Below the pieces are notes generated by a model. It searched no databases and was not told the DNA's origin. It was given only the letters and a program-made list of their open reading frames with translations. A stretch of DNA of 64,000 bases from Leptospira langatensis (GTDB lineage Bacteria > Spirochaetota > Leptospiria > Leptospirales > Leptospiraceae): the NCBI RefSeq assembly GCF_004770615.1, contig NZ_RQER01000002.1, positions 124,001 to 188,000 of the forward strand, written 5' to 3'. This document shows positions 34,607 to 44,802 of the stretch, in pieces; position 1 is the stretch's first letter, and each line of letters begins with the position of its first letter. The translations under genes were made by a program, and so were the position numbers.

Positions 34607-35626
34607 TTACTTAACGAAAGTGAGAAAATGCTCCACTTCTTTCTTGGAACCTACAACGAAAGTAGTTCTTTCATGCAACTCTTCCGGTTGCAGATCCAGA
34701 ATACGTTTTCCTTCTACAGTAACAGCCATTCCTCCGGCTTGCTCTGCGATGAGAGCCATAGGAGCCACTTCGTATAGGAGTCTAAGTTTACCTTTCGGAT
34801 ATTTAGAGGACTTTGTATCGTTGGGATAAAGAAAGATCCCTCCTTTCAATAGGTTCCTATGGAAATCCGCTACGAGGGAACCAATATATCTAAGAGATTG
34901 AGGCTTTCTTCCGCCTTCGATAGATTTGATATTCTTAATATAGTTCTTTACTTCATCGGACCAGTAGTCGTAGTTCCCTTCGTTGATGGAATAGATCCCT
35001 CCAGACTCAGGCATTTTCATTTCAGGATGGGAAAGAATGAATTCCCCACAAGAAGGATCCAGAGTAAAACCGGAGACTCCCTTTCCCACACAAAGCACTA
35101 ACATAGTAGAAGAGCCGTACACGATATAACCTGCCGCTCTTTGCTTAGCACCTTTTTGCAAAAGGTCTTCTTTGGTTCCTGGAGTTCCCTGAGGAGTGAT
35201 CCGTAAATGAACGGAGAAGATCGTTCCGATAGAAACGTTAGCATCAATATTGGAAGATCCGTCCAACGGATCGATTGCGATGGTGTATTTTCCGATCTTA
35301 TAACCGTTCGGGATCGCGATAATCTCTTCTTGCTCCTCGCTTCCCATGGCACAAAGGTGACCGCATCGGGTGAGAGTATGAGTGAAGATCTTATCAGCGT
35401 ATTCGTCCAGCTTCATTACAGTCTCGCCTTGGACGTTTGTTTGGTCTGTGGATCCCAGAATATTTTCCAAGAGACCTGCTTTTCGGACTTCTCTAGAAAC
35501 GATCTTGGCAGCGTATACCAAGTGACTCATTAGCGCGGTAAAATCTCCCGTTGCTTGAGGAAGTTTGAGTTGTTCCTCGATCAGATATTGAGAAAGACTC
35601 ATTAATTGTGTGGGATGCGCGCTCAC
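34607..35626 (-). CDS. fbp: Fructose-1,6-bisphosphatase class I
   Basis: Gluconeogenic enzyme hydrolysing fructose-1,6-bisphosphate, fitting a genus that grows on fatty acids. The class I metal-binding signature IDPLDGSSNID lies near residue 117, with the Gly-Ser-Glu-Glu-Gln-Glu-Glu loop just before it. The sugar-phosphate site near residue 265 reads KYPKGKLRLLYEVAPMA. At 339 aa the length is normal. The 206-base gap upstream holds a CCCGC/GCGGG hairpin near 35682-35698 and would carry the fbp promoter. Confidence 0.93.
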   Translation of the reverse strand: MSAHPTQLMSLSQYLIEEQLKLPQATGDFTALMSHLVYAAKIVSREVRKAGLLENILGSTDQTNVQGETVMKLDEYADKIFTHTLTRCGHLCAMGSEEQEEIIAIPNGYKIGKYTIAIDPLDGSSNIDANVSIGTIFSVHLRITPQGTPGTKEDLLQKGAKQRAAGYIVYGSSTMLVLCVGKGVSGFTLDPSCGEFILSHPEMKMPESGGIYSINEGNYDYWSDEVKNYIKNIKSIEGGRKPQSLRYIGSLVADFHRNLLKGGIFLYPNDTKSSKYPKGKLRLLYEVAPMALIAEQAGGMAVTVEGKRILDLQPEELHERTTFVVGSKKEVEHFLTFVK

Positions 35627-35832
35627 GATGGTTCTCCTGGATTCATTTAACTGCTTACCGGATAGAAAATCCAGCCTAGCCCGCCTGACAAGCGGGATTT
35701 CTGGCTCAAGCCTCTAGGGAGTATAATGAGAATCCTCATAAAGGCCAGGCATTTCCCTTCCTCGAAAAGAAATCGATGCGTTGAAAAAGCCTGGAATTTT
35801 GAAAAGAAGAAGTCGATATTCAAACCAAGAAC

Positions 35833-36264
35833 ATGGAAAGCACGGATCAAAAGCCAAGAATTCCGGACGTATTCGAAGAATTCACCAACCAATTCCTAAG
35901 AGATGTGAAAAACTCTCTGAGCACTGAAATGGTACTGACCCATTTCTATTTTCAGGATCTTTCTCAGTATTTTCGGTTATTGGGAGAGCAGAAATCGGGA
36001 GAGATCCTAGAGGAACTGAAATCGGTGATCCAAGCCCACCTTCGTCCTTATGATAAGCTTTACGTTTTGAATTCCAGATCCTTCTTAACTTTTTGTCCGG
36101 ATTGTAGATTGGATATAGTCAAGAGCCGTTTCGATGAGGTGATCTTTCAAGTAAACCATCTCATCATTGATTATGAGATCCGTTTCTTAGAATTGACGGA
36201 GACATTGGATTCCTTCCAGCCTGTGTACGAAAAACTCCTGAAACCCTTACCGGAAACTCTCTAA
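35833..36264 (+). CDS. Hypothetical protein, degenerate GGDEF-like fold
   Basis: Unrecognised 143-aa soluble protein. Residues about 55-120 run in the order of a GGDEF domain: a helix EILEELKSVIQAHLR, then PYDKLYVL, an S-R-S-F-L-T-F-C-P strand where GGDEF would be, and another helix. The catalytic GG(D/E)EF and metal residues are absent, so it would not make cyclic di-GMP. It might bind a partner or nucleotide. The resemblance is weak and by eye. The 210-base gap after it holds no gene. Confidence 0.5.
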   Translation: MESTDQKPRIPDVFEEFTNQFLRDVKNSLSTEMVLTHFYFQDLSQYFRLLGEQKSGEILEELKSVIQAHLRPYDKLYVLNSRSFLTFCPDCRLDIVKSRFDEVIFQVNHLIIDYEIRFLELTETLDSFQPVYEKLLKPLPETL

Positions 36265-36474
36265 ATAGATCTAAAATTGATCCGCATCGAAAGGAAAGCA
36301 TATCGTTGCGACCAAACATATGAAGTACTAAACCTTTGTGTGGTACATCATCTCTTCTTTTGAAATGAGCTTTGCTCCTTCGGATCATCTTCCAAAAAAT
36401 ACAGGAAGTATCAAAAAAACTCTCTCTCGAAAATGAACGTTTGTACCGTAAATTGAACCGTACGGGAGGGAAAG

Positions 36475-36690
36475 ATGAAGGACAGGGCAGAGCATTTTAA
36501 GAATACCTTGGAGCGTTATATCAACTACAGAGGGATCGACATCATTCTTACTCTGAAAGACGGTACAGTGATCGAGCTAGACAAGAACAGAAGAATGGAC
36601 GGCGACGTTGTCATTAAGAACGGTGATTTCGGTATAGAAGCTACAATAGAGATCGCTCAAATCCAGAAGGCCGATTTCTTCGCGGCTTAA
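36475..36690 (+). CDS. Conserved small hypothetical protein
   Basis: A 71-aa protein with a strong ribosome site (GGGAGGG, 5 bases before ATG). It is half helix (1-18), half beta, with alternating strands DIILTLKDGTVIELDKN and GDVVIKNGDFGIEATIEI. There is no signal peptide or membrane segment. The fold could be a small beta-barrel or Sm-like domain, but I do not recognise it. A clean hairpin lies 41 bases after the stop, so it is likely monocistronic and well expressed. Confidence 0.6.
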   Translation: MKDRAEHFKNTLERYINYRGIDIILTLKDGTVIELDKNRRMDGDVVIKNGDFGIEATIEIAQIQKADFFAA

Positions 36691-36730
36691 TTCCATTTTT
36701 TTCTTAATATTCTAATATAAAATATCCATT

Positions 36731-36750
36731 AGGATCCTTTCGGATCCTAG
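36731..36750 (+). terminator. Hairpin TAGGATCC-TTTC-GGATCCTA
   Basis: Perfect 8-bp stem with a 4-base loop, 40 bases after the small hypothetical gene. It is followed by GTTTCCTTCC rather than a pure T-run, so a moderate terminator. Confidence 0.6.
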
Positions 36751-36865
36751 TTTCCTTCCTCTCAAAACCATTCCAAAACTCTGTTTTAGTTCTTGCTGGG
36801 CTCTTATTTTTAGAGTACAATTTTTCCCCGCAATGGAAGGGACTTAGGTTCCGCAGGGGGAATTC

Positions 36866-37333
36866 ATGGAAACAATAGGTTTGATCCTGCTCGCTGGTCT
36901 CATTGGGACGGTTTGTATGTCCATCTCAATGTGGTCTATCCACTACGCAGGTTCTGTGAACGCGGATATGATCCGTGCGATCGGAAGCTTCTTCACCAAG
37001 GATATGAATAAGGCCCTGGTTCCGGGAATTATCACTCATATTGTCTTTGGGATCATGTTTGCCTTTCCTTACGCATTGATTATCAATCTTGCTCCCCATG
37101 TGTTGATCGCATATATCGTTACTGGCGGAGCCCTTGGGTTCTTCCACGGCTATTTGGTTGGCTTCGTTTTGGTGGCCTTGGTAGCACAAAGACACCCTTT
37201 GGAACAATTCAGAGAGGCAGGGATCAGCGTTGCCGCCGCCCATGTTTTTGGACATTTGATCTATGGGGTCGGAGTCGGGGTGGTTTTAGGCCTGGCAGGA
37301 TTTAATTTCAGATTGGTCCTGGGGATGAACTAG
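36866..37333 (+). CDS. Hypothetical four-helix membrane protein
   Basis: Unrecognised 155-aa inner-membrane protein with hydrophobic helices at about residues 3-25, 53-73, 77-103 and 125-150. Glycines and histidines are frequent in and beside helices (for example GIITHIVFGIMFAFP and AAHVFGHLIYGVGVGVVLG), which may suit a small channel or metal-binding protein. GCAGGGGGAATTC precedes the ATG. No neighbour suggests a function. Confidence 0.6.
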   Translation: METIGLILLAGLIGTVCMSISMWSIHYAGSVNADMIRAIGSFFTKDMNKALVPGIITHIVFGIMFAFPYALIINLAPHVLIAYIVTGGALGFFHGYLVGFVLVALVAQRHPLEQFREAGISVAAAHVFGHLIYGVGVGVVLGLAGFNFRLVLGMN

Positions 37334-37389
37334 ATTATGTCTAAATTTCGTCTTTTACAACCTGAAATCTGGCCAAATGGCATTGACTT

Positions 37390-37444
37390 CCGGAGTGGTC
37401 AACAGAAATTAGTAAATACGGGGTACTTTGTCCCCAGACTCCGG
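37390..37444 (+). promoter_or_regulatory. Nested hairpin in the rpsU leader
   Basis: CCGGAGT (37390-37396) pairs with ACTCCGG (37438-37444), enclosing GGGG/CCCC (37420-37423 with 37432-37435). A further ACCGG/CCGGT pair lies between about 37473 and 37501. The structure sits 92-146 bases before the rpsU start and may regulate the rpsU-dnaG-rpoD operon. Confidence 0.4.
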
Positions 37445-37535
37445 ACCATTGGTATGTCCATTTTGGTCGGTAACCGGTTTTGCCGCTACCGTTTATCCGG
37501 TCCTTAAAGAATCCAACAGGGAGGAATTCCACCGA

Positions 37536-37745
37536 ATGGTAGGAATCATTGTAAAGGAAGGCGAGTCCATCGAATCCGCTCTCAAACGTTTCAAGAGAGA
37601 TTGTGCAAACGCTGGAATCATGAGCGAGATCAAAAGACGCGAATTCTATGAGAAGCCAAGCATCAAAAAGAAAAAGGCTCTCGAATCCGCAAAACGCAAA
37701 CTAGAAAAGAAAAAACGCCTCTTCTCTCGTAAAGACCGCGGTTAA
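37536..37745 (+). CDS. rpsU: 30S ribosomal protein S21
   Basis: Small-subunit protein needed for initiation. The 69-aa product begins MVGIIVKEGESIESALKRFK, the S21 consensus, with the expected Arg/Lys-rich C-terminus. The start is ATG 37536 after AGGGAGGA; the frame upstream to 37428 is not part of the protein. It opens the S21-YqeY-primase-sigma-70 operon, the common macromolecular synthesis arrangement. Confidence 0.95.
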   Translation: MVGIIVKEGESIESALKRFKRDCANAGIMSEIKRREFYEKPSIKKKKALESAKRKLEKKKRLFSRKDRG

Positions 37746-37783
37746 TCCGCGGTTCTCCGAGCGAGGATAGCAAGAGAGCGGGC

Positions 37784-38233
37784 ATGTCCCTCCAAATTAA
37801 AATCAATACCGACCTAAAAGAGGCGATGAAGTCTAAGACGGAACCTCTTCTTTCCACTCTACGCCTATTGAAGGCAGATATCCAGTATGAGCTAACCAAG
37901 AATGGCGCTCAGGAATTGAGTGACGAGCAGGTCATTGTACTCATTAAACGCGGATATGCAAAACGTACCGACGCCATTGAAATGTATGAAAAGGCGAATC
38001 GTACCGATCTAGCGGATCAAGAAAAGAGAGAAGCGGAAGTACTGAAAAGCTATCTTCCTCCCGATGTTCCGGAAGAACAGATCCGCGCCGCAGTAGAAAA
38101 GATTGTCCAGGAACTCAACGCGTCAGGCCCCAAAGACATAGGAAAGGTCATGGGAAAAGTCATGGCGGAGTTCAAAGGGGCAAATATAGACGGATCAAAG
38201 GTTTCTGCGATCGTAAAATCAAAACTTTCCTAA
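37784..38233 (+). CDS. GatB/YqeY domain protein
   Basis: 149-aa YqeY-family protein, related to the C-terminal helical domain of the GatB amidotransferase. The matching segments are DLKEAMKSKTEPLLSTLRLL, EKREAEVLKSYLP and a C-terminal GKVMGKVMAEFKGANIDGS. The family is thought to act in tRNA-dependent amidation or tRNA binding, but its exact role is unsettled. It is very often found next to rpsU and dnaG, as here. Confidence 0.9.
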   Translation: MSLQIKINTDLKEAMKSKTEPLLSTLRLLKADIQYELTKNGAQELSDEQVIVLIKRGYAKRTDAIEMYEKANRTDLADQEKREAEVLKSYLPPDVPEEQIRAAVEKIVQELNASGPKDIGKVMGKVMAEFKGANIDGSKVSAIVKSKLS

Positions 38234-38245
38234 GCGGGCAAAGCG

Positions 38246-40036
38246 TTGCAGTTCCAAAGGGAATTTATCGAGCGTATTCGTAGGGAAGTTCCTATCGAAT
38301 CTTATATCAGCCGATTCGTACCCTTGCAAAAGAAAGGGAGAAATATGGTAGGCCTTTGCCCCTTCCATCAGGAAAAATCTCCATCTTTTAACGTTTCCAC
38401 TGATAAGCAATTCTATCATTGTTTCGGCTGCAAGGCCTCGGGAGACATCTTCCAGTTCGTGATGAGCTATGAGAAGGTAGACTTTCAGAGAGCCAAAGAA
38501 GTACTCTCCGAATATTCGGGCATCCCGATCATTGAGAAGGGAAGAGAAGAGATCGAAAGAACGGAACTTCTCTACAGAGTAAATAGAAAAGCTCTACACT
38601 TCTTCCAAGAAAATCTAAGAGGGCCACAGGGACTTGCAGCGAGAGAATATCTAACATCCCGCGGTTTGGGAGAAGAGATCCAAAAATCCTTTCAGTTGGG
38701 ATTTGCTCCTGCCGGATTCCAGAATCTGACTCCTAAGGTTTTTTCTTCCAGAGAAGAAGTGAAGGCCGCACTCGAAGTAGGTCTGATCCGTGAATCAGAC
38801 AAAGGAAAAGAGCCTTACGATTTCTTTAGAGAAAGGATCATGTTCCCGGTATTCGATCTCTCCGGAAGGGTGATCGCATTCTCCGGCAGGATAGTCGGTC
38901 CCGGAAAAGAAGCTAAGTATGTGAACAGTCCGGCTTCTTCCATATTCGATAAGGGAAGGACTTTTTATCATCTGCATCAATCCAAGGAATTTATCCAAAA
39001 ATCCAGAACCGCAATTTTAGTGGAGGGATATTTGGATGTGATCGGTCTCGTAGATAAGGGGATCGAGAACACTGTGGCCTGTATGGGAACTGCGGTAACA
39101 GAAAATCATATTCGTACCATTAAGAAATTCACCGATCGATTTCTTTTGGTATTAGACGGGGACACTGCAGGAAGGAAAGGCGCCCTTCACGCGGCAGAAC
39201 TCTGTCTAAAAGAAGGACTGGATTGTTTTGTGGTACTCCTTCCGGAAGGAAAGGATCCCTTCGATCTGTCCAAGGAATTAAACCGCCAGGAATTGCATAA
39301 ACTACTAGACCAATCCATTCCTGCTTCCTCCTTCGTGGTCGAAGAGCTTTTGGAAAAAGCGGATTCCAGGGCCTTGCCGGAAAAAAAGAGAAAGGCTCTC
39401 AATAATCTATACCAGTTCTTGAAAGGGTTCACTCGGGACTCCGATAGAGAATTTTTCCTAAGTCTGGGAGCCCGCCAATTGGGCATTAGTATGGATTCGG
39501 TTTTGCGGGATTATAAAGGCGGGGGAGCCAAGTTTGCCCCTTCCGGGTCCGATAATACTAAGGAAAGATCGTTAAAGAGATCTTCGGGTCCAAATCCGGC
39601 GGAAAACTGTGAACGCAAGATCATCGCACTTTTGGTACGAATAAACTCTCTTTTTCACTTTTCCGAGGAATTATCCGCCTTGGAATTCTTGGATCCTAAA
39701 AGCGCATTTTTATGGGACTTTTTATATACAAGATACGCGAGCGAGGAGGAAATATCTCCCGCGTCGATTCTTTCCTCCGAAATACCGGGGGAATTTAAGG
39801 AAGCGATCGCTCCCTTCCTTTTGGAAGAAACGGAAATGGCTCCGGAAGAAGGAGCAAAGGTTTTTCGAGGTTTGCTGAAACAACAGAGAGTCTTCGTCGT
39901 AGACGAAAGAATGAGAGAATTGGATTCGGACTCTTCTTTAGAGCAAATGGAAAAGCTTACGAAACTGGCATATTACAAGACCGAAAAGGCGAAATTGTTA
40001 GAGAACATTCGCAATGAGAATTCGGGCGTAAAATAG
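38246..40036 (+). CDS. dnaG: DNA primase
   Basis: Makes RNA primers for replication. The zinc domain has [11 protein letters not shown] and HCFGC (Cys, His, Cys, Cys ligands) at about residues 38-66. The TOPRIM core has [11 protein letters not shown] near residue 255 and [13 protein letters not shown] near 300. The C-terminal DnaB-binding part is helical. At 596 aa the length is normal. It starts at TTG 38246, 12 bases after yqeY. Confidence 0.95.
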   Translation: MQFQREFIERIRREVPIESYISRFVPLQKKGRNMVGLCPFHQEKSPSFNVSTDKQFYHCFGCKASGDIFQFVMSYEKVDFQRAKEVLSEYSGIPIIEKGREEIERTELLYRVNRKALHFFQENLRGPQGLAAREYLTSRGLGEEIQKSFQLGFAPAGFQNLTPKVFSSREEVKAALEVGLIRESDKGKEPYDFFRERIMFPVFDLSGRVIAFSGRIVGPGKEAKYVNSPASSIFDKGRTFYHLHQSKEFIQKSRTAILVEGYLDVIGLVDKGIENTVACMGTAVTENHIRTIKKFTDRFLLVLDGDTAGRKGALHAAELCLKEGLDCFVVLLPEGKDPFDLSKELNRQELHKLLDQSIPASSFVVEELLEKADSRALPEKKRKALNNLYQFLKGFTRDSDREFFLSLGARQLGISMDSVLRDYKGGGAKFAPSGSDNTKERSLKRSSGPNPAENCERKIIALLVRINSLFHFSEELSALEFLDPKSAFLWDFLYTRYASEEEISPASILSSEIPGEFKEAIAPFLLEETEMAPEEGAKVFRGLLKQQRVFVVDERMRELDSDSSLEQMEKLTKLAYYKTEKAKLLENIRNENSGVK

Positions 40037-40047
40037 GGGACCGCAGA

Positions 40048-41814
40048 ATGGAAAATCTACAAAGCATGCCGGAAGTGCAGAAGATCATCGCAATAGGAAA
40101 AGCGAATAGCGAAATTTCCTATGACGAGATCAACGAGATACTCCCGGATAAGATCTTAAACTCAGAGAAGATTGACGATGTCTTCACTCTTCTTCACGAG
40201 ATGGGAATCGAGATCGTAGAAGAATATACAAGAAAATCCTTGGAACCGGCTACTTCTATCCTGCCTAAGGATGATCCTGCTCTTCCCGTAAAACCCGCTC
40301 GCAAAAAGAAGGAGACTGCTTCCTCTGCAGGCGGTTCGGAAGATCCGATCCGTTTGTATTTGAAAGAGATCGGAAAAGTAAATTTGATCTCCGGAGAAAC
40401 GGAAGTATTTCTAGCTAAGAAGATCGAGAAGGGAGAGAAGATCATAGAAGAAACGATCTTAGGTTCTTCTATTCTTAGAGCAAACTTCATCAAGCTTCTG
40501 CCCAAGATCCGCAGTAAGAAAACGAAAGTATACGATCTGGTCCGAGTGGACAAGATGTATGCGATGAATGCCGAAGAGGCGAAGAAATTAGAAGAACTGT
40601 TCTTCAAGAATATCTCCGTCATCCAAGAACAGGAAAAAGTATTACAAGAAGCTCAATCCAGGATCCGTAAGTATTCCGAAAACTCTAAGAAATACAAAGA
40701 GTTCAAGGAGAAGATAGACGTATCCAAAGGGATCATCGATACAGCTGTTCGCGAATTGGGAGTTTCCCAAAAGGAGATCCAGAAGATCTCTCAAAAGATC
40801 AAGTCCATGGTCTTTAGGATCAAGGAGATCGATCGTCATTTCTTAAAGATCAAGGCTCAGTACGGATACGACGTAAAAGATATCAAGGCATTCAACCGAT
40901 TCATCGAGAAGAATGAGAAGTTAGAAGATATCGAAAAGATGATGGGAGTCTCTATAGACGAGGTTCGTGAGGTCATCAAGGATATCCGCAACAACGAACG
41001 TAAACTCCGTCGCATGGAACAGGAAGCAGGTTCTTCCGTCCAAGAGATCAAGGACTGGGGCGAAAAGATCATCAAAGGCGAAAGAGAGATCGCCCAAGCC
41101 AAGAAAGAACTCGTGAAAGCGAACCTTCGTCTTGTGGTTTCCATTGCAAAACGTTACGCGAACCGAGGAATGCATTTCTTTGACCTGATCCAAGAAGGAA
41201 ATATCGGTCTCATCAAGGCAGTGGATAAGTTCGAGTACAAGAAAGGGTATAAGTTCTCCACCTATGCGACTTGGTGGATCCGCCAGGCAATCACCCGCGC
41301 GATCTCAGACCAAGCGAGAACGATCCGAGTTCCGGTTCACATGATCGAGCAGGTGAACAAGGTGATCCGTGAGACCCGTTTGTTCGTTCAGGAATTCGGA
41401 CGTGATCCTTCCAACGAAGAGATAGCGGAACGTTTGGGCTGGCCTGTTCAGAAGGTAAAAGCAGTTAAGAACGTAGCAAGAGAGCCAATCTCTCTCGAGA
41501 TCCCTGTGGGCTCCGAAGAAGATTCGGAACTCGGGGACTTTATCGAGGACAAGGATGTGGAATCTCCGGTCAATTCTGCTGCTTCCAGTATTCTCGCAGA
41601 ACAGATCCGTCAGGTACTTCATACTCTTCCTGCAAGAGAGCAGAAAGTCATTCGCATGCGTTTCGGTCTGGACGACGGTTATCCTCAAACCTTGGAAGAG
41701 GTTGGATACCAGTTCAAGGTGACCAGAGAAAGGATACGTCAGATCGAAGCAAAAGCTCTTCGAAGACTAAGACACCCGTCTCGCTCCAAGAAACTAAGAG
41801 ATTATATAGATTAA
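40048..41814 (+). CDS. rpoD: Primary sigma factor (sigma-70)
   Basis: Housekeeping sigma factor of 588 aa. Region 1.1 lies at residues 1-60 and region 1.2 begins at [17 protein letters not shown] (about 97). A long, charged non-conserved region of about 200 residues follows. Region 2 has [13 protein letters not shown], then [20 protein letters not shown] with the -10 reading helix [12 protein letters not shown]. Region 4.2 has [20 protein letters not shown]. It is 11 bases after dnaG and ends at a strong terminator. Confidence 0.96.
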   Translation: MENLQSMPEVQKIIAIGKANSEISYDEINEILPDKILNSEKIDDVFTLLHEMGIEIVEEYTRKSLEPATSILPKDDPALPVKPARKKKETASSAGGSEDPIRLYLKEIGKVNLISGETEVFLAKKIEKGEKIIEETILGSSILRANFIKLLPKIRSKKTKVYDLVRVDKMYAMNAEEAKKLEELFFKNISVIQEQEKVLQEAQSRIRKYSENSKKYKEFKEKIDVSKGIIDTAVRELGVSQKEIQKISQKIKSMVFRIKEIDRHFLKIKAQYGYDVKDIKAFNRFIEKNEKLEDIEKMMGVSIDEVREVIKDIRNNERKLRRMEQEAGSSVQEIKDWGEKIIKGEREIAQAKKELVKANLRLVVSIAKRYANRGMHFFDLIQEGNIGLIKAVDKFEYKKGYKFSTYATWWIRQAITRAISDQARTIRVPVHMIEQVNKVIRETRLFVQEFGRDPSNEEIAERLGWPVQKVKAVKNVAREPISLEIPVGSEEDSELGDFIEDKDVESPVNSAASSILAEQIRQVLHTLPAREQKVIRMRFGLDDGYPQTLEEVGYQFKVTRERIRQIEAKALRRLRHPSRSKKLRDYID

Positions 41815-41837
41815 GCTTTCTTAAAGTTTGGTCTTAA

Positions 41838-41897
41838 AAAAGCCGCTCCGATACAAGGCGTCTGTCCTATCGACGACCCAGGATCCGAGCGGCTTTT
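41838..41897. terminator. Bidirectional terminator between rpoD and glpD
   Basis: AAAAGCCGCTC (41838-41848) pairs perfectly with GAGCGGCTTTT (41887-41897). The plus strand ends in TTTTCTTTT and the minus strand in a T-run from the left A-tract. The 38-base loop can form an inner CGATA/TATCG stem. It serves both convergent genes. Confidence 0.85.
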
Positions 41898-41900
41898 CTT

Positions 41901-43508
41901 TTATTTTCCGTTATAGGTGGCTTTTAGGGAATCGATTAGAGAGAGTGCTTCCGCCTCTTTTTCTTTTCGGAACGATTCCTTCCAACCTAGGGATTTTGCG
42001 AGAATAGTGGAAATGGGAGAGGCGAGTTTCGCAGCCAATTTCAAATCCAAGAACTGGATCCGGAAACGTCTTGCGAGAACATCCGTTACACTCAGGGCAA
42101 ATTCCTCTTTTACAAACCATTCCACTTCTTCTTTGAAATACTCTAGTCCTTTGGCAAGTGGGGTCGGGGATTTGCCCAGTACAAGAAAGACTTCTCCTCC
42201 GTAGTAGTTTTGGAGTCGTTTTGCTCCTTCTTCTCCTACCTTGTACATCTTTTGGATCTCTTGGTACAAGTTCTCTGAGTATCCGATTTTTCCTGGGAAC
42301 ACGTGGTTCGCAGTTCTGGAGGCTCCATAATTCTCAAGCCCTCCTTCTACCAGTACGCGATCAATCAGATCTTCCGCCATCTTTCTGTAGGTGGACCATT
42401 TTCCCCCTCCCATGGTGACTAGGCCAGAAGGGGAGACCAGAATTACTTCTTCTCTAGAAATGTTCTTGGTGTCTTGGTTTCCTTCCGGGGAGATAAGAGG
42501 ACGGATGCCTGCGAAAACGGAAAGAATATCCTTCTTTTGAAGCGGCTTTGCCAGATAATCCGAACCAGTTTGCAGCAGAAAGTCCACTTCGGATTCTAAA
42601 GGCATTGGATCTTCTGTAACTTCGTGAATGGGTGTATCTGTGGTCCCAAGTACTACATGATCCTCCCAAGGAATGAGAAAGACGACTCTTCCGTCTTTTG
42701 TCTTAGGAATAATGAGCGCGGTATTACAAGGAATGGTCTCCTTCTTAAATACAAGATGGATCCCTTGACTAGGAGAAAGCACTCTATAGGTTCTTGGATC
42801 GTCTTTGAGTCTGATTTCGTCCACCCAAGGCCCGGTTGTATTTACTACTACCTTGGCTTTTACTGTCGCAGTCTCTCCGGTGATCAGATCCTTGATCTTT
42901 CCGCCAACGATCTTTCCGTCCTTCTTTTCAAAGGATACGAGTTCGGTCCTACTGAGTACTAAGGCTCCTTCTTGAGAGGCAGATCTAGCTAGGTTCACAT
43001 TCAGTCTTGCATCATTGAATTGAGAATCGTAATATAGAATTCCCCCATTGAGCCCTTTAGATTGAAGGGCAGGAAAATCCTTCAGCACTTCCTCTTTAGA
43101 AACTCTTTTATGACCGGGAAGTTTTCCCCTCCATGCAAGAATATCGTACATAGTCATTCCGATGCTATAGTAAGGTTTCTCGTAGATCTTATAGGTGGGA
43201 AGAATGAAGGGAAGCGGCTTTACTAAATGAGGAGCGTTCTCTAAAAGTCTCTGTCTTTCCGTAAGCGCTTCGTGGATCAATTTAAAATGGAATTGAGCGA
43301 GATAACGCACTCCACCATGGATCAGTTTGGTAGAGCGGGAAGAAGTACCGGAAGCGAAATCCGATTTTTCTAAAAGGGCGACCTTCAGTCCTCTCAGGCT
43401 GGCATCTAAAGCGGCGCCGGCTCCCGTGGCACCTCCGCCTAGGATGAGGATATCGAAGTTCTCTTCTTTGAGTTTTTGGAATCGGCTTTTGCGATCGTGT
43501 TTTTGCAT
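41901..43508 (-). CDS. glpD: Glycerol-3-phosphate dehydrogenase, FAD-dependent
   Basis: Membrane-associated flavoenzyme oxidising glycerol-3-phosphate to dihydroxyacetone phosphate. The FAD site ILILGGGATGAGAALDAS lies at residues 20-37, followed by FASGTSSRSTKLIHGGVRYL, typical of GlpD. The C-terminal helical cap domain is present. At 535 aa the length is normal. The 62-base gap to the divergent tyrS must hold both promoters. No glpK or glpF is seen here. Confidence 0.94.
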   Translation of the reverse strand: MQKHDRKSRFQKLKEENFDILILGGGATGAGAALDASLRGLKVALLEKSDFASGTSSRSTKLIHGGVRYLAQFHFKLIHEALTERQRLLENAPHLVKPLPFILPTYKIYEKPYYSIGMTMYDILAWRGKLPGHKRVSKEEVLKDFPALQSKGLNGGILYYDSQFNDARLNVNLARSASQEGALVLSRTELVSFEKKDGKIVGGKIKDLITGETATVKAKVVVNTTGPWVDEIRLKDDPRTYRVLSPSQGIHLVFKKETIPCNTALIIPKTKDGRVVFLIPWEDHVVLGTTDTPIHEVTEDPMPLESEVDFLLQTGSDYLAKPLQKKDILSVFAGIRPLISPEGNQDTKNISREEVILVSPSGLVTMGGGKWSTYRKMAEDLIDRVLVEGGLENYGASRTANHVFPGKIGYSENLYQEIQKMYKVGEEGAKRLQNYYGGEVFLVLGKSPTPLAKGLEYFKEEVEWFVKEEFALSVTDVLARRFRIQFLDLKLAAKLASPISTILAKSLGWKESFRKEKEAEALSLIDSLKATYNGK

Positions 43509-43570
43509 ATCTAGGGTCTTCCTGCTTTACACGCTGATTTCGGTAGGTGAAATTGCAATAAAAGAGCCAA

Positions 43571-44788
43571 ATGGAACCTAAAAAACAAATCGAACTCATT
43601 CGACGTGGGACCGTCGACCTAATCAGCGAAGAGGAACTTACCTCCAAACTTACAAAAAAGAAATCATTAAAGATCAAGGCCGGCTTCGATCCTACGGCTC
43701 CGGACTTGCATTTGGGCCATTTCGTCCTACTTCGAAAACTCCGTCATTTTCAGGAACTGGGTCATGAGGTGAATTTCCTGTTGGGGGATTTCACTGCGAT
43801 GATCGGAGATCCTACAGGAAAATCCGAAACTCGCAAACGCCTCTCCAAGGAGGAGGTGCTCCAGAATTCGGAGACATATCAAAACCAGGTCTTTCGGGTT
43901 TTGGATAAGGAAAAAACCAAGATCGTCTACAATTCCGCCTGGTGCGGGGGAATGAAATTCGAGGATGTTCTGGTGCTTACTTCCAAATACAGTGTAGCCC
44001 AACTTTTAGAAAGGGACGATTTCAGTAGGCGTTATAAGAGCGGCCAGTCCATTTCCCTTATTGAATTCCTCTATCCTTTGGTGCAAGGTTATGACTCTGT
44101 CGAAATGGAAGCCGACGTGGAGATCGGCGGTACCGATCAAAAATTCAATCTTCTGGTAGGTAGAGAGTTACAAAGGGAATACGGAAAAGAAGCACAATGC
44201 GTTCTAACTTTGCCTCTCCTTGTTGGACTGGACGGCGTAAAGAAAATGTCCAAGTCCTTGGGCAATTACGTAGGGATCACAGAAGAACCCATAGATATGT
44301 TCGGAAAACTCATGTCTATTTCCGACGAACTCATGTGGAATTATTTCGAATTGCTTACAGATCTCCCTATGGACGCCGTTTCCGAGAGAAAGAAAGGGAT
44401 CCAGTCCGGGGGATTGCACCCGAAAGAAGTTAAAACAGAACTTGCAAAATTAATAATGGACCAATTCTCTTCCTCGGACGCAAATGCTCAGGCAATAGAA
44501 GAATGGAATAAGGTGCATAATCCTAAGGCTCGGGCCATTCCGGAGAATGTTCCGGCCACTTCTCTCGGACCCGAATTTTTCGAGGAAAGCGAAACCCCTC
44601 AGCTGAGCTGGGTCCTCGCCAAACTGGGATTTGTTCCTTCTGTTTCCGAGGCGAGACGGATCATCAAGTCCGGCGGGATTTATGTCGACGAAGAGAAACT
44701 CACGGACGAAAAATTTACCGTTAGCAAGAATGCAGAATACTTGATCCGCCAAGGTAAAAAAGGAAAATTCATTCGTCTGGTTAGTTAA
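43571..44788 (+). CDS. tyrS: Tyrosyl-tRNA synthetase
   Basis: Class I aminoacyl-tRNA synthetase of 405 aa. The HIGH motif appears as HLGH near residue 47 in [15 protein letters not shown], and KMSKS near residue 225 in [16 protein letters not shown]-terminal S4 RNA-binding domain (about 340-400) reads [20 protein letters not shown]. The [11 protein letters not shown] form marks the TyrZ-like bacterial subgroup. The next gene begins 14 bases after the stop. Confidence 0.95.
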   Translation: MEPKKQIELIRRGTVDLISEEELTSKLTKKKSLKIKAGFDPTAPDLHLGHFVLLRKLRHFQELGHEVNFLLGDFTAMIGDPTGKSETRKRLSKEEVLQNSETYQNQVFRVLDKEKTKIVYNSAWCGGMKFEDVLVLTSKYSVAQLLERDDFSRRYKSGQSISLIEFLYPLVQGYDSVEMEADVEIGGTDQKFNLLVGRELQREYGKEAQCVLTLPLLVGLDGVKKMSKSLGNYVGITEEPIDMFGKLMSISDELMWNYFELLTDLPMDAVSERKKGIQSGGLHPKEVKTELAKLIMDQFSSSDANAQAIEEWNKVHNPKARAIPENVPATSLGPEFFEESETPQLSWVLAKLGFVPSVSEARRIIKSGGIYVDEEKLTDEKFTVSKNAEYLIRQGKKGKFIRLVS

Positions 44789-44802
44789 AGTAAGATCCCA
44801 AG

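Noticed and set aside
37383..37415. TTGACT as a -35 box for an rpsU promoter
   Set aside because: The nearest AT-rich -10-like hexamer is about 21 bases away, so no well-spaced promoter could be supported.
37428..37535. N-terminal extension of S21
   Set aside because: S21 proteins begin at the Met-Val-Gly segment. The extension is the structured leader read by chance.
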